Below the pieces are notes generated by a model. The model made no database searches, was not told the origin of the DNA, and saw only the letters and a list, made by a program, of their open reading frames with translations. This document shows positions 12,049 through 24,868 of a DNA stretch of 64,000 nt, in pieces. Where the stretch lies: contig JABYQQ010000022.1 of the NCBI GenBank assembly GCA_022605405.1, forward strand, positions 709,715 through 773,714. The letters run 5' to 3'. This stretch comes from Earliella scabrosa. Lineage: Eukaryota; Basidiomycota; Agaricomycetes; Polyporales; Polyporaceae. The position numbers were made by a program, and so were the translations under genes. Position 1 is the stretch's first letter, and each line of letters begins with the position of its first letter.

Positions 12049-12636
12049 ATGAAAGATTCCATCTACAAACGACAATTCGACGCTGCTACCGACGGAGACC
12101 TCGTCGTCTCCTCAGTCGTCGTGACGGGCACAGGGACGATCAACACGACCATCGAAGAGCCCGACAAAGGCTGCTTCCACTGGTACCTCACCCTCACCCT
12201 TGCAGACACCTCTCCGCCACGCACCGTCACCCTCGACTCCCAGCCGACAAACTACCCCGAGGCGACGCTCATCATCAAGTCGCAGCCGCCCTGCACGGAC
12301 CCGCGCAGGGTGGAGGTCCCCATCCCCACGCTGAACGCACCCACCGCGTCGCAGCTGATCGAGTTCCTGATCAGCGAAGGTATGGCGCGGTACGTGTATG
12401 CTGATGGCGGCTTCGGGTGCAGGTGGTGGTGCCAGGTTGCGCTCCAGAAGCTCGAGGCGCGGGGATGGGTTGAGAAGGGCGCGGAGGACAAGTATGTTGC
12501 GGTGCAGAAGGAGTGTGCGGAGAAGGACCCGGAGCGATTTCCGACGTTCCTGAAGAAGGGAACGTTCGTGGATAAGGTGCGTCTTGTCGGCGTATGTCGC
12601 TGGGGCGTCGTCTAACGCACTTGCATGTAGGACTGA
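12049..12636 (+). CDS. Small protein of unknown function (possibly DUF7770-type)
   Basis: About 177 residues from ATG 12049. One intron (12577-12630, GTGCGT...TGTAG) leaves a final exon of just GAC TGA. Visible: an N-terminal beta-rich part (HWYLTLTLADTSPPRTVTLD), PTNYPEATLIIKSQP, VPIPTLNAPTASQLIEFLI, and a C-terminal RYVYADGGFGCRWWCQVALQ followed by LEARGWVEKGAE. The RYxF/Y...GCRxW...LE..GW pattern recalls a fungal family of unknown function that I tentatively link to DUF7770. No signal peptide or membrane segment. It converges with LCL3, their stops about 90 bp apart. Function not inferred. Confidence 0.75.
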
Positions 12637-12726
12637 GACTGGGAGTGAGGGATGCCCATCTCTCCGTAGCTGATGTATTGTACGGTTGTCCGGTTGCGAG
12701 CCTTGCTCGCGAACATGTTCCGTCCA

Positions 12727-13903
12727 TTATCGACCTGAACCTAACAGTCTGGACAACCATCCGCCACCGGCCACCTCCGGAGCAGGAGGCGGCGGAGGTA
12801 CACTTTCGTCCGCTGCGGCTGCCTCGCGATATCGCCGCTTGTACTCGGCAGGGGTCTCCTTCAACTTCCCGTGCTTCCAGATACCTCGCTTTGCCCTCCT
12901 GCAAGTAGCCATTCCAGTGTGAACAAGGCAAGACATATTGAAGCACGTACTGAGCTTCGGTCTGTATACGCAGGAACTCCTCCACCCCTCCTTTGCCATA
13001 CTCCGCGCCTGCCTGCTCATACACAGAGCCCCATCCTGCACGTAGCATCTCCATCGGAAGGCTTCTTCCCGTAGTCAGCCATCCCGGTAGCAGTCTTGGC
13101 TTGAGATGTGGGATGGCGACTATGCGCCCATACTGGTCCCGTCGGACGAGCTGGCAGTAGATAAACTTGCCTTCGACCTGGTTCTTCAGCCACGACAGGC
13201 TCTCCTCCGCGAAAGGTTGCGCCGGTCGGCCAAAGTGCCCCGCCTAGATAGTTTGCAGGCGTTGGACGAGCAGTAGCAGATAGATGAGACTAAACGCACC
13301 TCGGGGGCATCTACACCAGCTATTCGGATATGGATCGTTTGATTCTTGAGGTCCGCTGCGTCGAAGCGTCAGACACGCGACATTTGTATACACTCTTCAC
13401 CTTCTGCCACGCAGACGATACGGACCACGACGACGAGAAGAAACTCACTTCGCCCGACCGGTATCCTCCTGAACTTCAACGGCCACCTCCACCCAAATCC
13501 CGGCGTGTGGTACAGCCTGAAGTTGTCAGCGTCGCCCACGCTGCCGTCCGTCGTCGAGAACCCTCCTCGTCAGCCCTCAGCGCATGAGCACGGAGCGGGC
13601 GGGCAAGCACCTAGTCACGTATCCCTTGATCCACCGTTTGCGCGCGAGCATGTCCGGGTTGACCCACTCTGCGTTCGGGATACGCCTGAAGTGCCGCGCG
13701 TAGACGTACCGGCCACCGAGAGTCGTTGCGCCCCCGACGAGCAGCGTGATCACGGCCAGCTGGTGTGGGGGCAAGGAGGTGAGCTGGGTTCGGAGTCGGG
13801 AGACGAACGCGTCGCTCGTGTTTGCGATGTCGTTTGCGCGGGGCGACACTTCAGAAGGCTTCGAGGCTGAGCTTGTCGAGCTCCACGGTATCCAAGACGG
13901 CAT
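12727..13903 (-). CDS. LCL3: LCL3, membrane-anchored staphylococcal-nuclease-like endonuclease
   Basis: Probable Ca-dependent endonuclease of the thermonuclease (SNc) fold; in yeast LCL3 is mitochondrial/membrane-bound. Start [19 protein letters not shown] at 13903. One transmembrane stretch ([20 protein letters not shown]) is followed by [19 protein letters not shown]. Split exons then give [82 protein letters not shown] and [20 protein letters not shown]. These match the LCL3 family from end to end. The C-terminus carries an extra proline run ([13 protein letters not shown]) ending LLGSGR. About five introns; splice phases agree with the family reading, for example AG|C forming serine before VGDADNF. 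Confidence 0.92.
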
Positions 13904-14064
13904 GGTATAGCGAGAGAGTCAGAAAGTACAACGTGGATGATGGTAAAGAGTGCACCTTGAAGACAGACGCGACCCTCCGCTACATTGCCGCTCGATCTAC
14001 AGGTTGACTTCGTACCACCATACCTCGTTCTCTCACCACCGCACTCGAGTGCGATTGTAACACG

Positions 14065-16091
14065 ATGGCTCGAACGGCCTTCTCGATTGGCCTTGTCGTG
14101 GCAGCAACAGCAACGGTAGTGTGTTCGGCAACCCAAGCACCGCTCATTGTCCACAGCCCGACATTTTCCGCCGAATTCGACTCATTAGTCGACGAGATCA
14201 GGAGGAACGCCTCAATACCTGGCATTAGCATCGGCGTCGTGCGACTGGGAAAGGACAAGGAGCCGGTCGTGCAACTGGGTTCGTGGGGAAGGAAGACGGA
14301 GGACGGGGACGGACACGACCTCACTGGAGATGTACGTTCTTGAATCCGAATTGAATGTCAGTTGAACACGATTGAATGCAGCCCATGTTTCACGATGGAC
14401 CTAGACTCTATTTGGCATCGCATCGTGCTCAAAAGCGTTCCTCGCGACCTCGCTGGGGCTCCTCATGGACGACTTTGCCCATGGGCGAAACAACACACCC
14501 CTTCCTGCGAAGGTAACGCGTTTTGACTACGACACGAAGGTCGCGGACATTCTACCAGAGGAGCTTGAATGGGGCTTGCACGAGTTGCACGGAGACAGCT
14601 GGGCGACGCGCAGGGCGAGTATTCGCGACATCCTTGGCCATGTCTCTGGACTCCCGAGGCATGACTACACATACGCTCGTGAAGATGGGCCAGAGAACGT
14701 GATCAGACGAATGAGCGGCTTGCGCACCGCGTACGAACTGCGCGAGAAGTGGTCGTACAACAACCAGGTGCGTAGGACACTTGCAGGCTCGAGCCTGAGT
14801 GCAGCGGAGTCCAAGTCTCACCTCTGGCGGAGATGTACATGCTGGGCGCACACCTCGTGTCCCATTACTCTGGTGTTCACTATCACGAATATGCTACAGA
14901 GAGGATCTTCACACCGCTCAAGATGTCCTCCACGACCTTCCTGCCCTCCATCGCTCGGCGTTCAGGTCTGCTCACAGACTCCTGGACGCCAGATGGACGG
15001 CACATCCCGTTCTGGTTCACCGACGACATGGTGCACCTCAAGGCCGGGGCGGGCGGGATCATCTCCAGTGCGGACGACATGGTCAAGTGGCTCGCAGTGT
15101 GGCTGAACGAGGGCGTCGACCCGGTCTCTGGCCAGACCATCTTTCCCCGGAGCGTCTACGAGGCAGTCACTACTGCGCAGCGGGTCGTCTATGGCCGCCA
15201 GAGTCTGTATGGCGGGGGCATAGTCGGATATGGAATGGGCTGGATGCGATGGCAGCATGGCGGCATCGAGGTGCGAGCCGTCCTCTCCTACTCGTTACGT
15301 TCTGGGACTGACTGGACACGTAGATGATCTCTCACACGGGCGGGATACCCGGCTTCTCCATCCTCACGGCGTTCTCTCCCCGCGGCAATATTGGCGTGTT
15401 CATCGCGTCGAACGCGGACGACAAGGCGTCCGCTAACCAAGCCATCTTGAAGCACACGCTCGACACCATTCTCGGGACATTGCAGGCCGAGTCTGTGGAC
15501 TGTACAAGGTACGTACTTCCGACGCCGTACGAGACTGTAACCCGCACTCACGGTTCTTGCAGTGAGGACTCCAAACCCGACACGCTCCAGCGATCCTCCA
15601 ACCGTCCCGAGCCGCCTTCGCTCGCCCTGGACGCTTACGCAGGCTCCTACACCGCAGTCGGATACCCGCCCATCGTCTTGTGCTCCTCCCGCAGCGCCCA
15701 CGCTGACCAGTCCGCCCCCTGCGCCTCCGTCCTCGCCGACTTTGCGACCGTCGACCCGCCCTCGGCGCTCAACGCGAGCCTGTACGGCCCGTACACGAGC
15801 GTGTGGGCGACACACGTCCGCCTGCGGCACTTCTCGGGCGACGTCTTCAACACAACGTTCACGACGCTGTTCCCGCGCGGGTACGGCCGGAATGGGAGCG
15901 CGTTCGAGACGTTCGAGGCGGGCGATGCGGAGGGGTGGGTCGAGTTTGGCGTGCGCAGGGGGCGGGTGGAGGGCTTTGCGCTGGTTATTGACGAGGAGGC
16001 GGTTGCTGCGCGGACGAGGCGGGCGGAGGCGAGGGCGAGTGGGAAGGCAACGCTGAGGGAGACGGCGGACGCGTGGTTTGCGCGGGCGTGA
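14065..16091 (+). CDS. Beta-lactamase-fold serine hydrolase/esterase with signal peptide
   Basis: Class C beta-lactamase/penicillin-binding-protein-like hydrolase, probably secreted; the substrate is more likely an ester or peptide than an antibiotic. Start MARTAFSIGLVVAATATVVC at 14065 looks like a signal peptide. Exon 2 begins after CCTAG at about 14401 and gives TLFGIASCSKAFLATSLGLL with catalytic SxxK (SCSK). The YxN motif is in REKWSYNNQ at an exon end. The third motif is MISHTGGIPGF (HTG). Between them lie ILGHVSGLPRHD, MYMLGAHLVSHYSGVHYHEY and GAGGIISSADDMVKWLA. All three catalytic motifs are present. A C-terminal beta-rich extension (YAGSYTAVGYPPI, GYGRNGSAFETFEAGDAEGW) ends ETADAWFARA. 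Confidence 0.9.
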
Positions 16092-17544
16092 GTGGTAGGT
16101 GCAGGTCGGTATGTTTTTGGGGGCAGGCCAGCCTGACGTCTGCGCACAGCGGCGACATGGGAGCGGGCAATACGGCTGTCAGAATGTTTTGTTTGCATGG
16201 GAGTGCTATGTTCCCATAAGCTCGTCTTTTGCAGCGCGCCCTATTGGCCCTCGTCTTCCCGCGAACCTCTGCAGAAGGGTTGGTCGTCACCAACGCTGAT
16301 GATGACGACCAGTGACGACCTTTCCATTTGATTCAATCCGCAAAGGGCGCGTTCCGCCCTTTTGTTGCGTCCGTCCGAGTCATGCTGTTCGCTCCTCATC
16401 GTCAATATTCCAATGATGGACCTCGTATATTGGGATCAGATCTCCGGAGTCCGCAACATCCAACAAGTGTCCACATCGCGTTCCACTCGTGCAGGGTCGA
16501 AATAGCCGAGGAGGAAGTTGTAGGAACGGGCAGCGGCCCACGGTGGCGATGCGGATGTCGGGATACAAGCTCCAAGGTTGTTGAGCAGTCGTATTGCGAG
16601 CTTCTTTGATGTCTGGGCCAGCGTACACATGTATTTACTCGTCCGTTCTTGGCGCGGTTGGATGTATGGTTCGTTCTATGGACGGTCGAGCGTGTAACTT
16701 GATCAATAGAAGTGGCCACTACCGGGACGGGCAATCACTTTGTCCGATGTCGATCCAGCTGGAACGAGGGGAATCCCCGGCCGTGCTTGCTCTCAAAGTT
16801 CTAATCGAGCCAGCGCGTCAGACGGCTTCGCTCTCAATGCTGTGTTCGCGGAGATGTCTTGCGACGGTGACCGTCTCCGAGCTGGCGTGCCGTGCAGCCT
16901 GTTCGCAGAGTACATGCATCGATACCACTGTATGTGCTAACCTGTAAGGACAAGGGCGGTCGAAACGAGCTGTGCAATTTAGTAATCTGTCGTTGCTGCC
17001 ACTCGCGTGAAGCGGGTCTGAGCGGCTAAACCTACCCTCCTCCTCACGAGTCCGATGGGAGACCCGCACGCACGCACGCACGCCGGACTAGCACTCGAGG
17101 CACACAAGCTCGTTGCAAACAGCGGGCACCTTGAGGTATGTGGGCACGTGCTGTCACGACTTCACGACAACCTCGTGAGGAAAGGCGATCAGAGATGATG
17201 TCGATGTATTGCGAGTGCGAATACTGAACCGGTAATGGATAGCGACGAGATAGCGATCGATCGATGGGTGAGGAGTGAGGACGGCGGACGGAGGCGATGG
17301 ATGGGGCTGAGGAGAGACGAATGGAGACAGAAGAATGAAGTGCGAGGACGTAGAATACAGCTAAGCGTACAGGTACGTCGTAAGCGGGTGAACTAGCAGA
17401 GATACATACATACGCCAGCGTTCGTGAGTCATGGCAAGCATTACCTGCCGGTGCATGGACGGGATGCAGAGGTGCGGTGCGGGATCCGGAGGGAGTGTCG
17501 TGGAGCTCGTTCGTTTCGGAAGGGGTGGCGTGGGGTCGTGAGTT
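16092..17544. other. Intergenic region, no gene recognised
   Basis: Contains a short ACGC microsatellite near 17067-17089 and some low-complexity GATG-rich sequence near 17250-17320. No conserved protein or RNA gene was seen. Confidence 0.5.
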
Positions 17545-19733
17545 TCATTTGCGCTCTTGCAGCGCAGCGAGCAAGGCCTTCGCCTTGTCGGAACGTGGTT
17601 CGATCTTGCATGTGAAGGGCTTGGGGTGGCTGCACGCCCGTCCGTGAGAATCGAGGCGAGCGTGCACGCCGGGCGCACGAGACAGACGTACCTGATGATG
17701 CCGCCCGTGTACTCGGCGTTCCCGGGGTGGAGGGGGACGCCGGCGTGGCTTCGCGGGTCTGAGATGTCAAAGACGGACAGGAGCATCGCGGCGACCATGA
17801 GCACAGAGGGCTCCGCGAGGTGCAGCCCGGGGCAGATCCTGCGAGATCGATGAGATTGGCATTCAGGCTTCAGGCTTCTGGTCTTAGGTCCCTGAGCAGC
17901 ACGCACCGTCGACCGAAGCCAAACGCGACCTTGCGCGGATCCATCTCGGGCTCCTTGCCGTTCGGCCCTGGCAGGAACCTCTCGGGCTTAAACGTGTATG
18001 GGTCCTCGTAGATCTCGGGATCGTGGAGGATTTTCCTGTGGCAGTGACGTGAGTGGACGCCGGAGCCTAATGGACAGACGTGCCGCTCACCATTGGTTGA
18101 CCAAGACTATGCTGCCTTTGGGAATAAAGTATCCCTCGTAGACGTCGTCTTCAAGGATGGCGTGGGCGACACCTGCTCAATCGGACAATGAGCGTCGTTT
18201 GAAGAAGCGGAGATAGGTAGTACTGACCGAGAGGAACAACTTGGTTCCAGCGCAGGACCTCGAGGTAGATGGCGTTCAGGTACGGCAACTGCGCGACGTC
18301 GGCGAATGTTGGCAGGCGGTCGTGCCCTACGACAGCGTCCAGCTCTGCCCGGGCCTTTCGCTGCACGGCAGGCCACAGGCCCATCGCGAGGATGAACGTC
18401 AACTCTGCTGATACAGTCTGCCAGGCGGCTCATGAGTAATCGCCATGGTGATAAATACGAATTGCCTCACCGTGTCCGCGCCGCCGGAGTAGATAGACGC
18501 GGCGGACATCTTGATCCTGTATTCCTCTTCAGGGGAGGGGTTCGTAGCGAGGTTTGCCGACGTAAAGCTCGGAATCGCCGTTCCTGCGGCCTACAAGGTA
18601 ACGCGGGTTTGTCAAGAGCCTGCCGCTACCTGTAGCGATGTCGGACGTCCTCACCATCTGATCTTTGACGAATTGATGTGGTATGTCGGACATACGGGTC
18701 ATGTTCGCTCTGTAGACCTCACCCTTGCGCTTCCAGCCCGCGCCAGGGAACCATGACGGCACGTAGCGCACTGGAAATCAATCCAGATAACGTTAGTACG
18801 GCCACGATGCAGGTCATTACGTGTGAGATATGTGCATCTTCGGGGGCATGACAACTCAAAGCGAGGACTTACGGAAGGGTAGAACGTCGACGAGGAATGC
18901 GCCGGGCTGGGCCACCTCAGCGGCCTGTTCGGTGGCGTCGTCAGCTATCTTGATCAGCGGGTCGTCGTTCTCTTGCGTCTGGTATCCGTACGAGATCATA
19001 AGCACGATTGCGCCGGTCATCCTGCGGAGTAAAATAGACAGTCAGCGTTAACGACATGCCCACATGCGAAACGGAGGCAATATAGCGGACACGGTCAGGC
19101 GCCCCTATATTTGGAAGGATGAACGGAAACGAAGATACCAACTTGCGAATCTGCGAAGGCAGGTCAGACGTGGGCTCGCACATCAGCCGGAGGAGCAGCT
19201 TGGACGTCTGCTCCTCGATGACCGGCATGAACGCGTCCACGCTCTTGCGGGAGCCAAGCACACGCGCCATGAGTCGGCGGTACTCCCTGAACTGGTGCCC
19301 GTACCGCTGGAAGACGAGGATCTGGTCCCACCCGACGATCTCGCCCGCCATGATCATCCGCGGGCGATCCGAGTAGATCGCAGACCGTTTCTCGAGCAGC
19401 TCATAGGCGTGCTTGTACGAGTTGATGATGACCATCGGCTGCCCGAGCAGCACGATGGACATGAGGTCCCCTGCACGAACGTGGTCGATAAGTGTGACAT
19501 TGGCAGCCTAAAGGTAAAGCCTCGCGGTGCTCACCCCATCGTTCTCCCCACTTTGCGAACGTCTTCCAGCTGTATTCGATTGGGATGTCGAGTACGTTGC
19601 CTATGAGAGGCCACCCTACGGGCCCGGGGGGCATAGGCCCTTTGCTCCTGCGCAAGGACCACATCCTGAAGCAGAGGACGAAGAGTAGCGCGGCCGCCAC
19701 ATGCCAAGCGGTCAGCAGGGGACTGGTGCTCAT
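17545..19733 (-). CDS. Cytochrome P450 monooxygenase (OrdA/CYP64-like)
   Basis: Haem-thiolate monooxygenase, ER-anchored. Start at 19733 with membrane anchor [18 protein letters not shown], then the proline hinge [15 protein letters not shown]. Downstream are [20 protein letters not shown] and [17 protein letters not shown] (C-helix), I-helix IYSGGADT, K-helix ExxR in [27 protein letters not shown], and the haem loop [16 protein letters not shown] (cysteine ligand; an intron falls between R and I). The last exon reads [17 protein letters not shown] and ends [10 protein letters not shown] at 17545. About a dozen short introns. The type matches the large agaricomycete families related to O-methylsterigmatocystin oxidoreductase. 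No redox partner gene is nearby. Substrate unknown; a terpene product is possible given the synthase at 33 kb. Confidence 0.92.
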
Positions 19734-22243
19734 GGCGCCGGAGCGATCTCGGGGAGGGCGGGGAGAGGGCGGACGGGGAGGAAGGGGGATCGATCTCACC
19801 CAGGCCAGCCGGCGTATTTATTCGGGGGTGCTGGGATGATCGCTGGTCCGCTGGTCCGCTCGAACATGAGGCTCGCCACGACACCGACCGTCTGCGCGGT
19901 GTCGAAGGCTAGCTTGATGGGGTCGTACGTCAAGCTGTGTTCTAGTTTGGTGTAGACCCCGCCCCGCGCTACCCCCCTTTGCTGAGAGATTCTGCCAGCA
20001 ACACGCGGTCGGGCGTTGGTGGGCGAACGGGAATAAACATGATCGCCGTACCACAAATGTGGCCGGCCCCGTCCTTCGCGAAGCAAGCTAAGCTTATAGC
20101 CGCGCCGCATTGTGACAGCGCGAAGGGCCTGCAGGGCACCATCGCGTCTCCCGTCGCGAAGGGTCTCATTACATTCGCCAAGCAGTGCCGTTATGCTCAG
20201 CGACGTGCGCAATATTCATGGGGAGGCTCGCGATGGACCGCGGAGATAGATTCAGATATTGAAACAGGTATTCGGAAGTCTGGATGCGCGCCGAATACCG
20301 ACGTCGAGGCGATCGAGGCATCGGCACACGAGGCTGCGGAAGATGAAACCCGTAGCGCACGCCTTCACGCCTCGCTCGGGTTCCTGTGGTGCATGTCCGG
20401 TCAGGAACAGCGCCTATCATATCGCGCGGCGGCGAGGCGTTTCGACGCGCTAGTACGGAACTAGTAGGCGGTGACCAACAAGTTATTCAACGCCGTTTGA
20501 GGGCGTGCAGGGTGCACATCGCCGCACATCGGTCGTGCATCAACGCTGCATCGCCAGAAACGAGGATGATCGCCTCAGATCTGCGGCAGCGAGAGAGCCG
20601 ATTGTAGCGAGCGGGCGTGGTGGCGGCTGGTGCGGATGATACTGCGTCATGATGGCCATTGAGAGACCACTGGTCGATATTTTGTCCGACGCGGTCGGGT
20701 GAGAGCACTGCGGCGGAGGTGTTGTCGCATGTTGGATTCAAGGTGTCGCGTGGTGGATATGCCATGCGGCACACCGAGAGGATGTAGGGAGTCCAGGCAG
20801 AGTAGATCTAGCGGCCAAAGAGTCTGAGTTCGAACGCATGAGCAAGACAGTCTTATTCCGGATCGAAGGCAGACTAACGTTCTTCGGTGAAACCATGTGT
20901 GTATACTGCATCCGGGTCTGTGGAGAATATTGTGCGTATTGCTTTCTCCAAACATTGGAAAGCCAGTCCACGGGACGTACCTCCGCTGCACGTTATGCGA
21001 GTGCATGCGTGTTGCGCGCTGTCTGAAAATTGCGCTCGCTGTGCTTTCCGATGTGCTGACAGCAGCAACAATCTGGGGGCCAAGTGGCGGCCGGATGCTC
21101 CGTTCTCGACGAGAGTTGGGGCGGACTGCGAAACATCTCCACGTGTTGGAAGCATGGCCTGCAGTGGTGATTCGCTTCACCCACGCTACTAGACTTGTAC
21201 GTGTTCGATGAGGTTCGATGTCGACGACGAGAAGATAGGGTCTGCAGCAGATCAAACGTGATGTCGAGAAGGGGGGCCGACGAGGATGCGTGATCCGTAC
21301 GTTACCATGACCTAGGACGTTCGAGCTTGGGAGGTGCAGATTTCGACGCCACTGACAGTGATCGAGGGCCCATGACCGCTCCAGTCTTCAGCTTCAATCT
21401 CCAAGATGAACGGCTGAAGAACACGATAGGAAACTTGATTTGGTGGCGTCGAGTGTGGCACCGCTCTCCTTCCTTCGTCAATGATGATTTTCTCAGTTCT
21501 AGGCTCAGGACTCTGGTAAAGCCTAAGTCGACGTACCTGGGTTCATGCTTTGCCACATACGGGACATTCTTCAGACTGCGCTTCTGTGCGCTCATTCCCA
21601 TCACTGCCCGGAACGATAAACCGGGGAGATCGAGACATGCAGTAGCGGAAGAGACCTTGCGGATCAGTCGTACACCCATTCAGCAGTCAGTCTGAGCCTC
21701 GTGCGACATGGGGGGACAGGAACGGTGCTCACCACACCCCATGTCTTACAAAACACCGTCTGCAAAGCTTTGTTGTTGAACGACGCCAGGCTGCCGAACT
21801 TGTACGTAGCACTCTCTTGTGGACGGACTGATGACTAGTCTCGAGTCTGTAGCTTGTCACTCTCCGAAGGTTGAAGGGATGGCATGTCTCGCTGCGGTGA
21901 AGTAATTGATTGTTGGATTGAGCACGGCTTCGAGATTGGAACGAGGAGGTAACAGTATGTAGAGAAGACGGTTAGGCCGAGCGTCAAAATGACTTGCAAG
22001 CTATACCAGCGCTACTAGGAGGTGTAAGTAAGTGTAAGTAAGTCTGTAACAATCCACCATCATGCCGTCTTACATCATACTTACTGCCTGTTAGACGCCA
22101 TACTACAGCCTCGTTGATCGAATAGAAACATTGTAGTAGACCCTCTGTTCCCCTCTCTCCTCCTCATCGTCGCCGTCCCCCGTCCTCCTTCATTCGATTC
22201 TCAGTTAGGTTTCCGGTACCAAGCATTCTCGAGACGGTACAAC
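19734..22243. other. Long intergenic region, no gene recognised
   Basis: About 2.5 kb between divergent P450 and AP-1 beta. Open frames here are short and lack conserved motifs or splice-consistent extensions. A short GTAAGTAAGT repeat lies at about 22021-22045. The last 100 bp is pyrimidine-rich (CCCTCTCTCCTCC), typical of a fungal core promoter ahead of the adaptin start. Confidence 0.5.
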
Positions 22244-24868
22244 ATGTCAATGCGCGCACCTCCCCGGAAGGGCGAGAATTTCGAGCTTGCCGCGGACTTG
22301 AACAGCGAATACAAGGAGAAACGGAAGGATGCGATCAAGCGAGTCATCGCGAACATGACCGTTCAGAAAGGTATGTTTCGCTATGTCGGCATTGCAGCGC
22401 ATGGCTGAAGGCCATGGAAGATGTCAGCGGCCTGTTCCCTGACGTCCTGAAGAACATGCAGACCGACGACCTCGAGCAGAAGAAGCTCGTCTACCTCTAC
22501 CTCATGAACTACGCCAAAACACAACCCGAGCTTGTCATCCTCGCTGTGAACACATTCGTCAAGGACACGGACGACCCAAACCCCCTCGTGCGCGCGCTCG
22601 CGATCCGGACCATGGGCTGTCTGCGCGCGGAGAAGATCATCGACTACCTCTGTGATCCGCTTCAGAAATGTCTCAAGGACGACAATCCGTATGTTCGCAA
22701 GACGGCCGCTCTGTGCGTCGCGAAACTATATGACCTGAAGCCGGAGCTTGTGATTGAGAACGGGTTTTTGGAGCAACTGAGGGACATGATCGCGGATAGC
22801 AATCCTATGGTGCGTGCATTACCTTGACCACTCGACTCGCACGCAAACCTTGTGCAGGTGGTTGCGAACACTGTAGCTGCACTATCGGACATCCACCTCG
22901 CAGCGGTCGCTGCCGGTGCAACAAGAGACAGCTTCCCGATCACCACCGACATTGTGAACAAGCTCCTCGTGGCCCTAAACGAGTGCTCAGAGTGGGGACG
23001 TGTCGCCATCCTCACCGCCCTCTCCCGATACACTGCAGAGGACGCCGGCGAGAGCGAGCACATATGCGAGCGCGTCGTCCCACAATTCCAGCACGCAAAC
23101 GCGAGCGTCGTCCTGTCCGCGGTCAAGGTAGGGCCCAAAGTATCCCACCATCGCCGTACCCTCTAAATGCGATGTATCCACCCAGGTTGTCATGATCCAC
23201 ATGCGCGGCATCAACTCCGAGAACCTGACCAAGACGCTCGTCCGGAAGATGGCACCTCCACTCGTGACACTACTATCCAATCCTCCAGAAGTGCAGTGGG
23301 TCGCGCTGCGCAACATCAACCTCCTCTTGCAGAAGCGGTCCGACATCCTCACCAACGAGATGCGCGTCTTCTTCTGTAAGTACAACGACCCGCTGTACGT
23401 CAAGGTAGAGAAGCTCGACATCATGGTACGACTCGCGACGGAGAACAACGTGGACCCGCTCTTGAGCGAGTTGAAGGAGTGCGTCGTCCTCGTGTCATGT
23501 CATGGACTCGGACGTTGACTGACCCGCGCGTAGGTACTCGCAGGAAGTGGACGTTGACTTCGTGCGACGGAGTATCAAGGCGATAGGTCAAACAGCCGTC
23601 AAGATCGACGAGGCAGCGGAGCGGTGCGTGAACGTCCTCTTGGATCTCATCGGCACGCGCGTCAGCTACGTAGTGCAAGAAGCGGTCGTGGTCATGAAGG
23701 TGCGCTCCGCTTGATGATGGGGTATCTCTGGCTAACCTGGAAATCACGTCAGGACATCTTCCGGAAATATCCGTCCACGTACGAAGGCGTCATCCCGACA
23801 CTATGCGCGAACCTTGACGAACTGGACGAGCCAGAAGCCAAGGCGTCGCTTATCTGGATCATCGGGGAGTACGCGAAGAAGATCGACAACGCCGATGAGC
23901 TGCTCGGAATCTTTGTGGACACGTTCACAGAGGAGTCCTACCCAGTACGTATTCATTACTCTAACGTGATAGGTGGAAACTCTTGATCTGACTGACATCC
24001 ATCTATCCATAGGTACAACTGCAGACTCTCACTGCCGTGGTGAAGCTGTATCTCCAAAAGCCGGAGAGCTCACAGGGCCTGGTACAGAAGGTGTTGAACA
24101 CCGCGACGAAGGACTGCGACTCACCAGACGTCCGGGATCGTGCATACATCTACTGGCGACTACTGTCGACAGATCCTGGCGCTGCCAAGGCAAGTGCAAC
24201 CGCTCGTCAGTGATGACATCCCTCGCTGACAGTTGTCATTAGGCTGTCGTGCTCGCAATGCGGCCTCCAATCACATTACCGCGAACAACGGTTTCGCCTG
24301 GGTTGCTGGAGGAGCTGCTGGGCGAGATCCCCATGCTTGCGAGTGTGTATCACAAACCGGCGGAAACCTTCGTTGGGCGTGGGCGTATCAGCGCGGACGC
24401 GATGCAACAACGGAAAGGGACAGAGTATGTCTTACATGCCCTAGAACCTCCTCTCACACTCGCCTCACCTCACCTCCCCACCCCCACAGACTTGCAGACG
24501 ACCGCTTTGCGACACAAAAAGCCCTGCAGACCGTCGCCGCCGGCCAACAAGCCGAAAACCTGCTCGACTTCTCGGACGACGTGCCAAACGAGGGCCAGCC
24601 ATCGGGCCTCGCCGCGACAACCGTGCTCGCGTCGACGCCCGCAGCCGCGAACCTGCTCGCGGGCACGTCGAGCAACCCGCTCGACGACCTCGTGTCCATC
24701 TTTGGGAGCGCGAACCTCGGTGCAACGCCAGCCGCGACCCCTGCGCCCGCGTTCGGCTTCGGGTCTCCACCGATGGCGGCGGCCGCGCCCGCGATGACGC
24801 CGTCGGTGATGTCGCCGCCCCAGCAGCCGGCACAGTCGGGGCAGGACGATCTTCTCGGTTTGTTCTAG
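22244..24868 (+). CDS. APL2: AP-1 complex subunit beta (beta-adaptin)
   Basis: Large subunit of the clathrin adaptor AP-1 (trans-Golgi/endosome sorting). Start at 22244 gives [20 protein letters not shown], continued by [20 protein letters not shown]. After a 60-nt intron comes [20 protein letters not shown], then [100 protein letters not shown] and [20 protein letters not shown], all classic beta-adaptin trunk HEAT repeats. The C-terminal hinge is Ala/Pro/Ser-rich with a clathrin-box-like NLLDFSDD and ends GQDDLLGLF. No ear (appendage) domain follows, as is usual for fungal AP-1 beta. Introns were placed by homology of reading frame. Confidence 0.95.

Noticed and set aside
15562..16056. Arg-rich open frame inside the hydrolase gene
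   Set aside because: Out-of-frame reading of a GC-rich exon whose true frame continues the beta-lactamase-fold protein.
14065..16091. Antibiotic-resistance beta-lactamase
   Set aside because: The fold and SxxK/YxN/HTG motifs are shared by many fungal esterases and peptidases. The long C-terminal extension and eukaryotic introns do not suggest a resistance enzyme.
20647..21255. 202-codon open frame on the minus strand between P450 and AP-1 beta
   Set aside because: His/Arg/Cys-rich composition typical of a chance frame, no conserved motif, no supporting splice structure.
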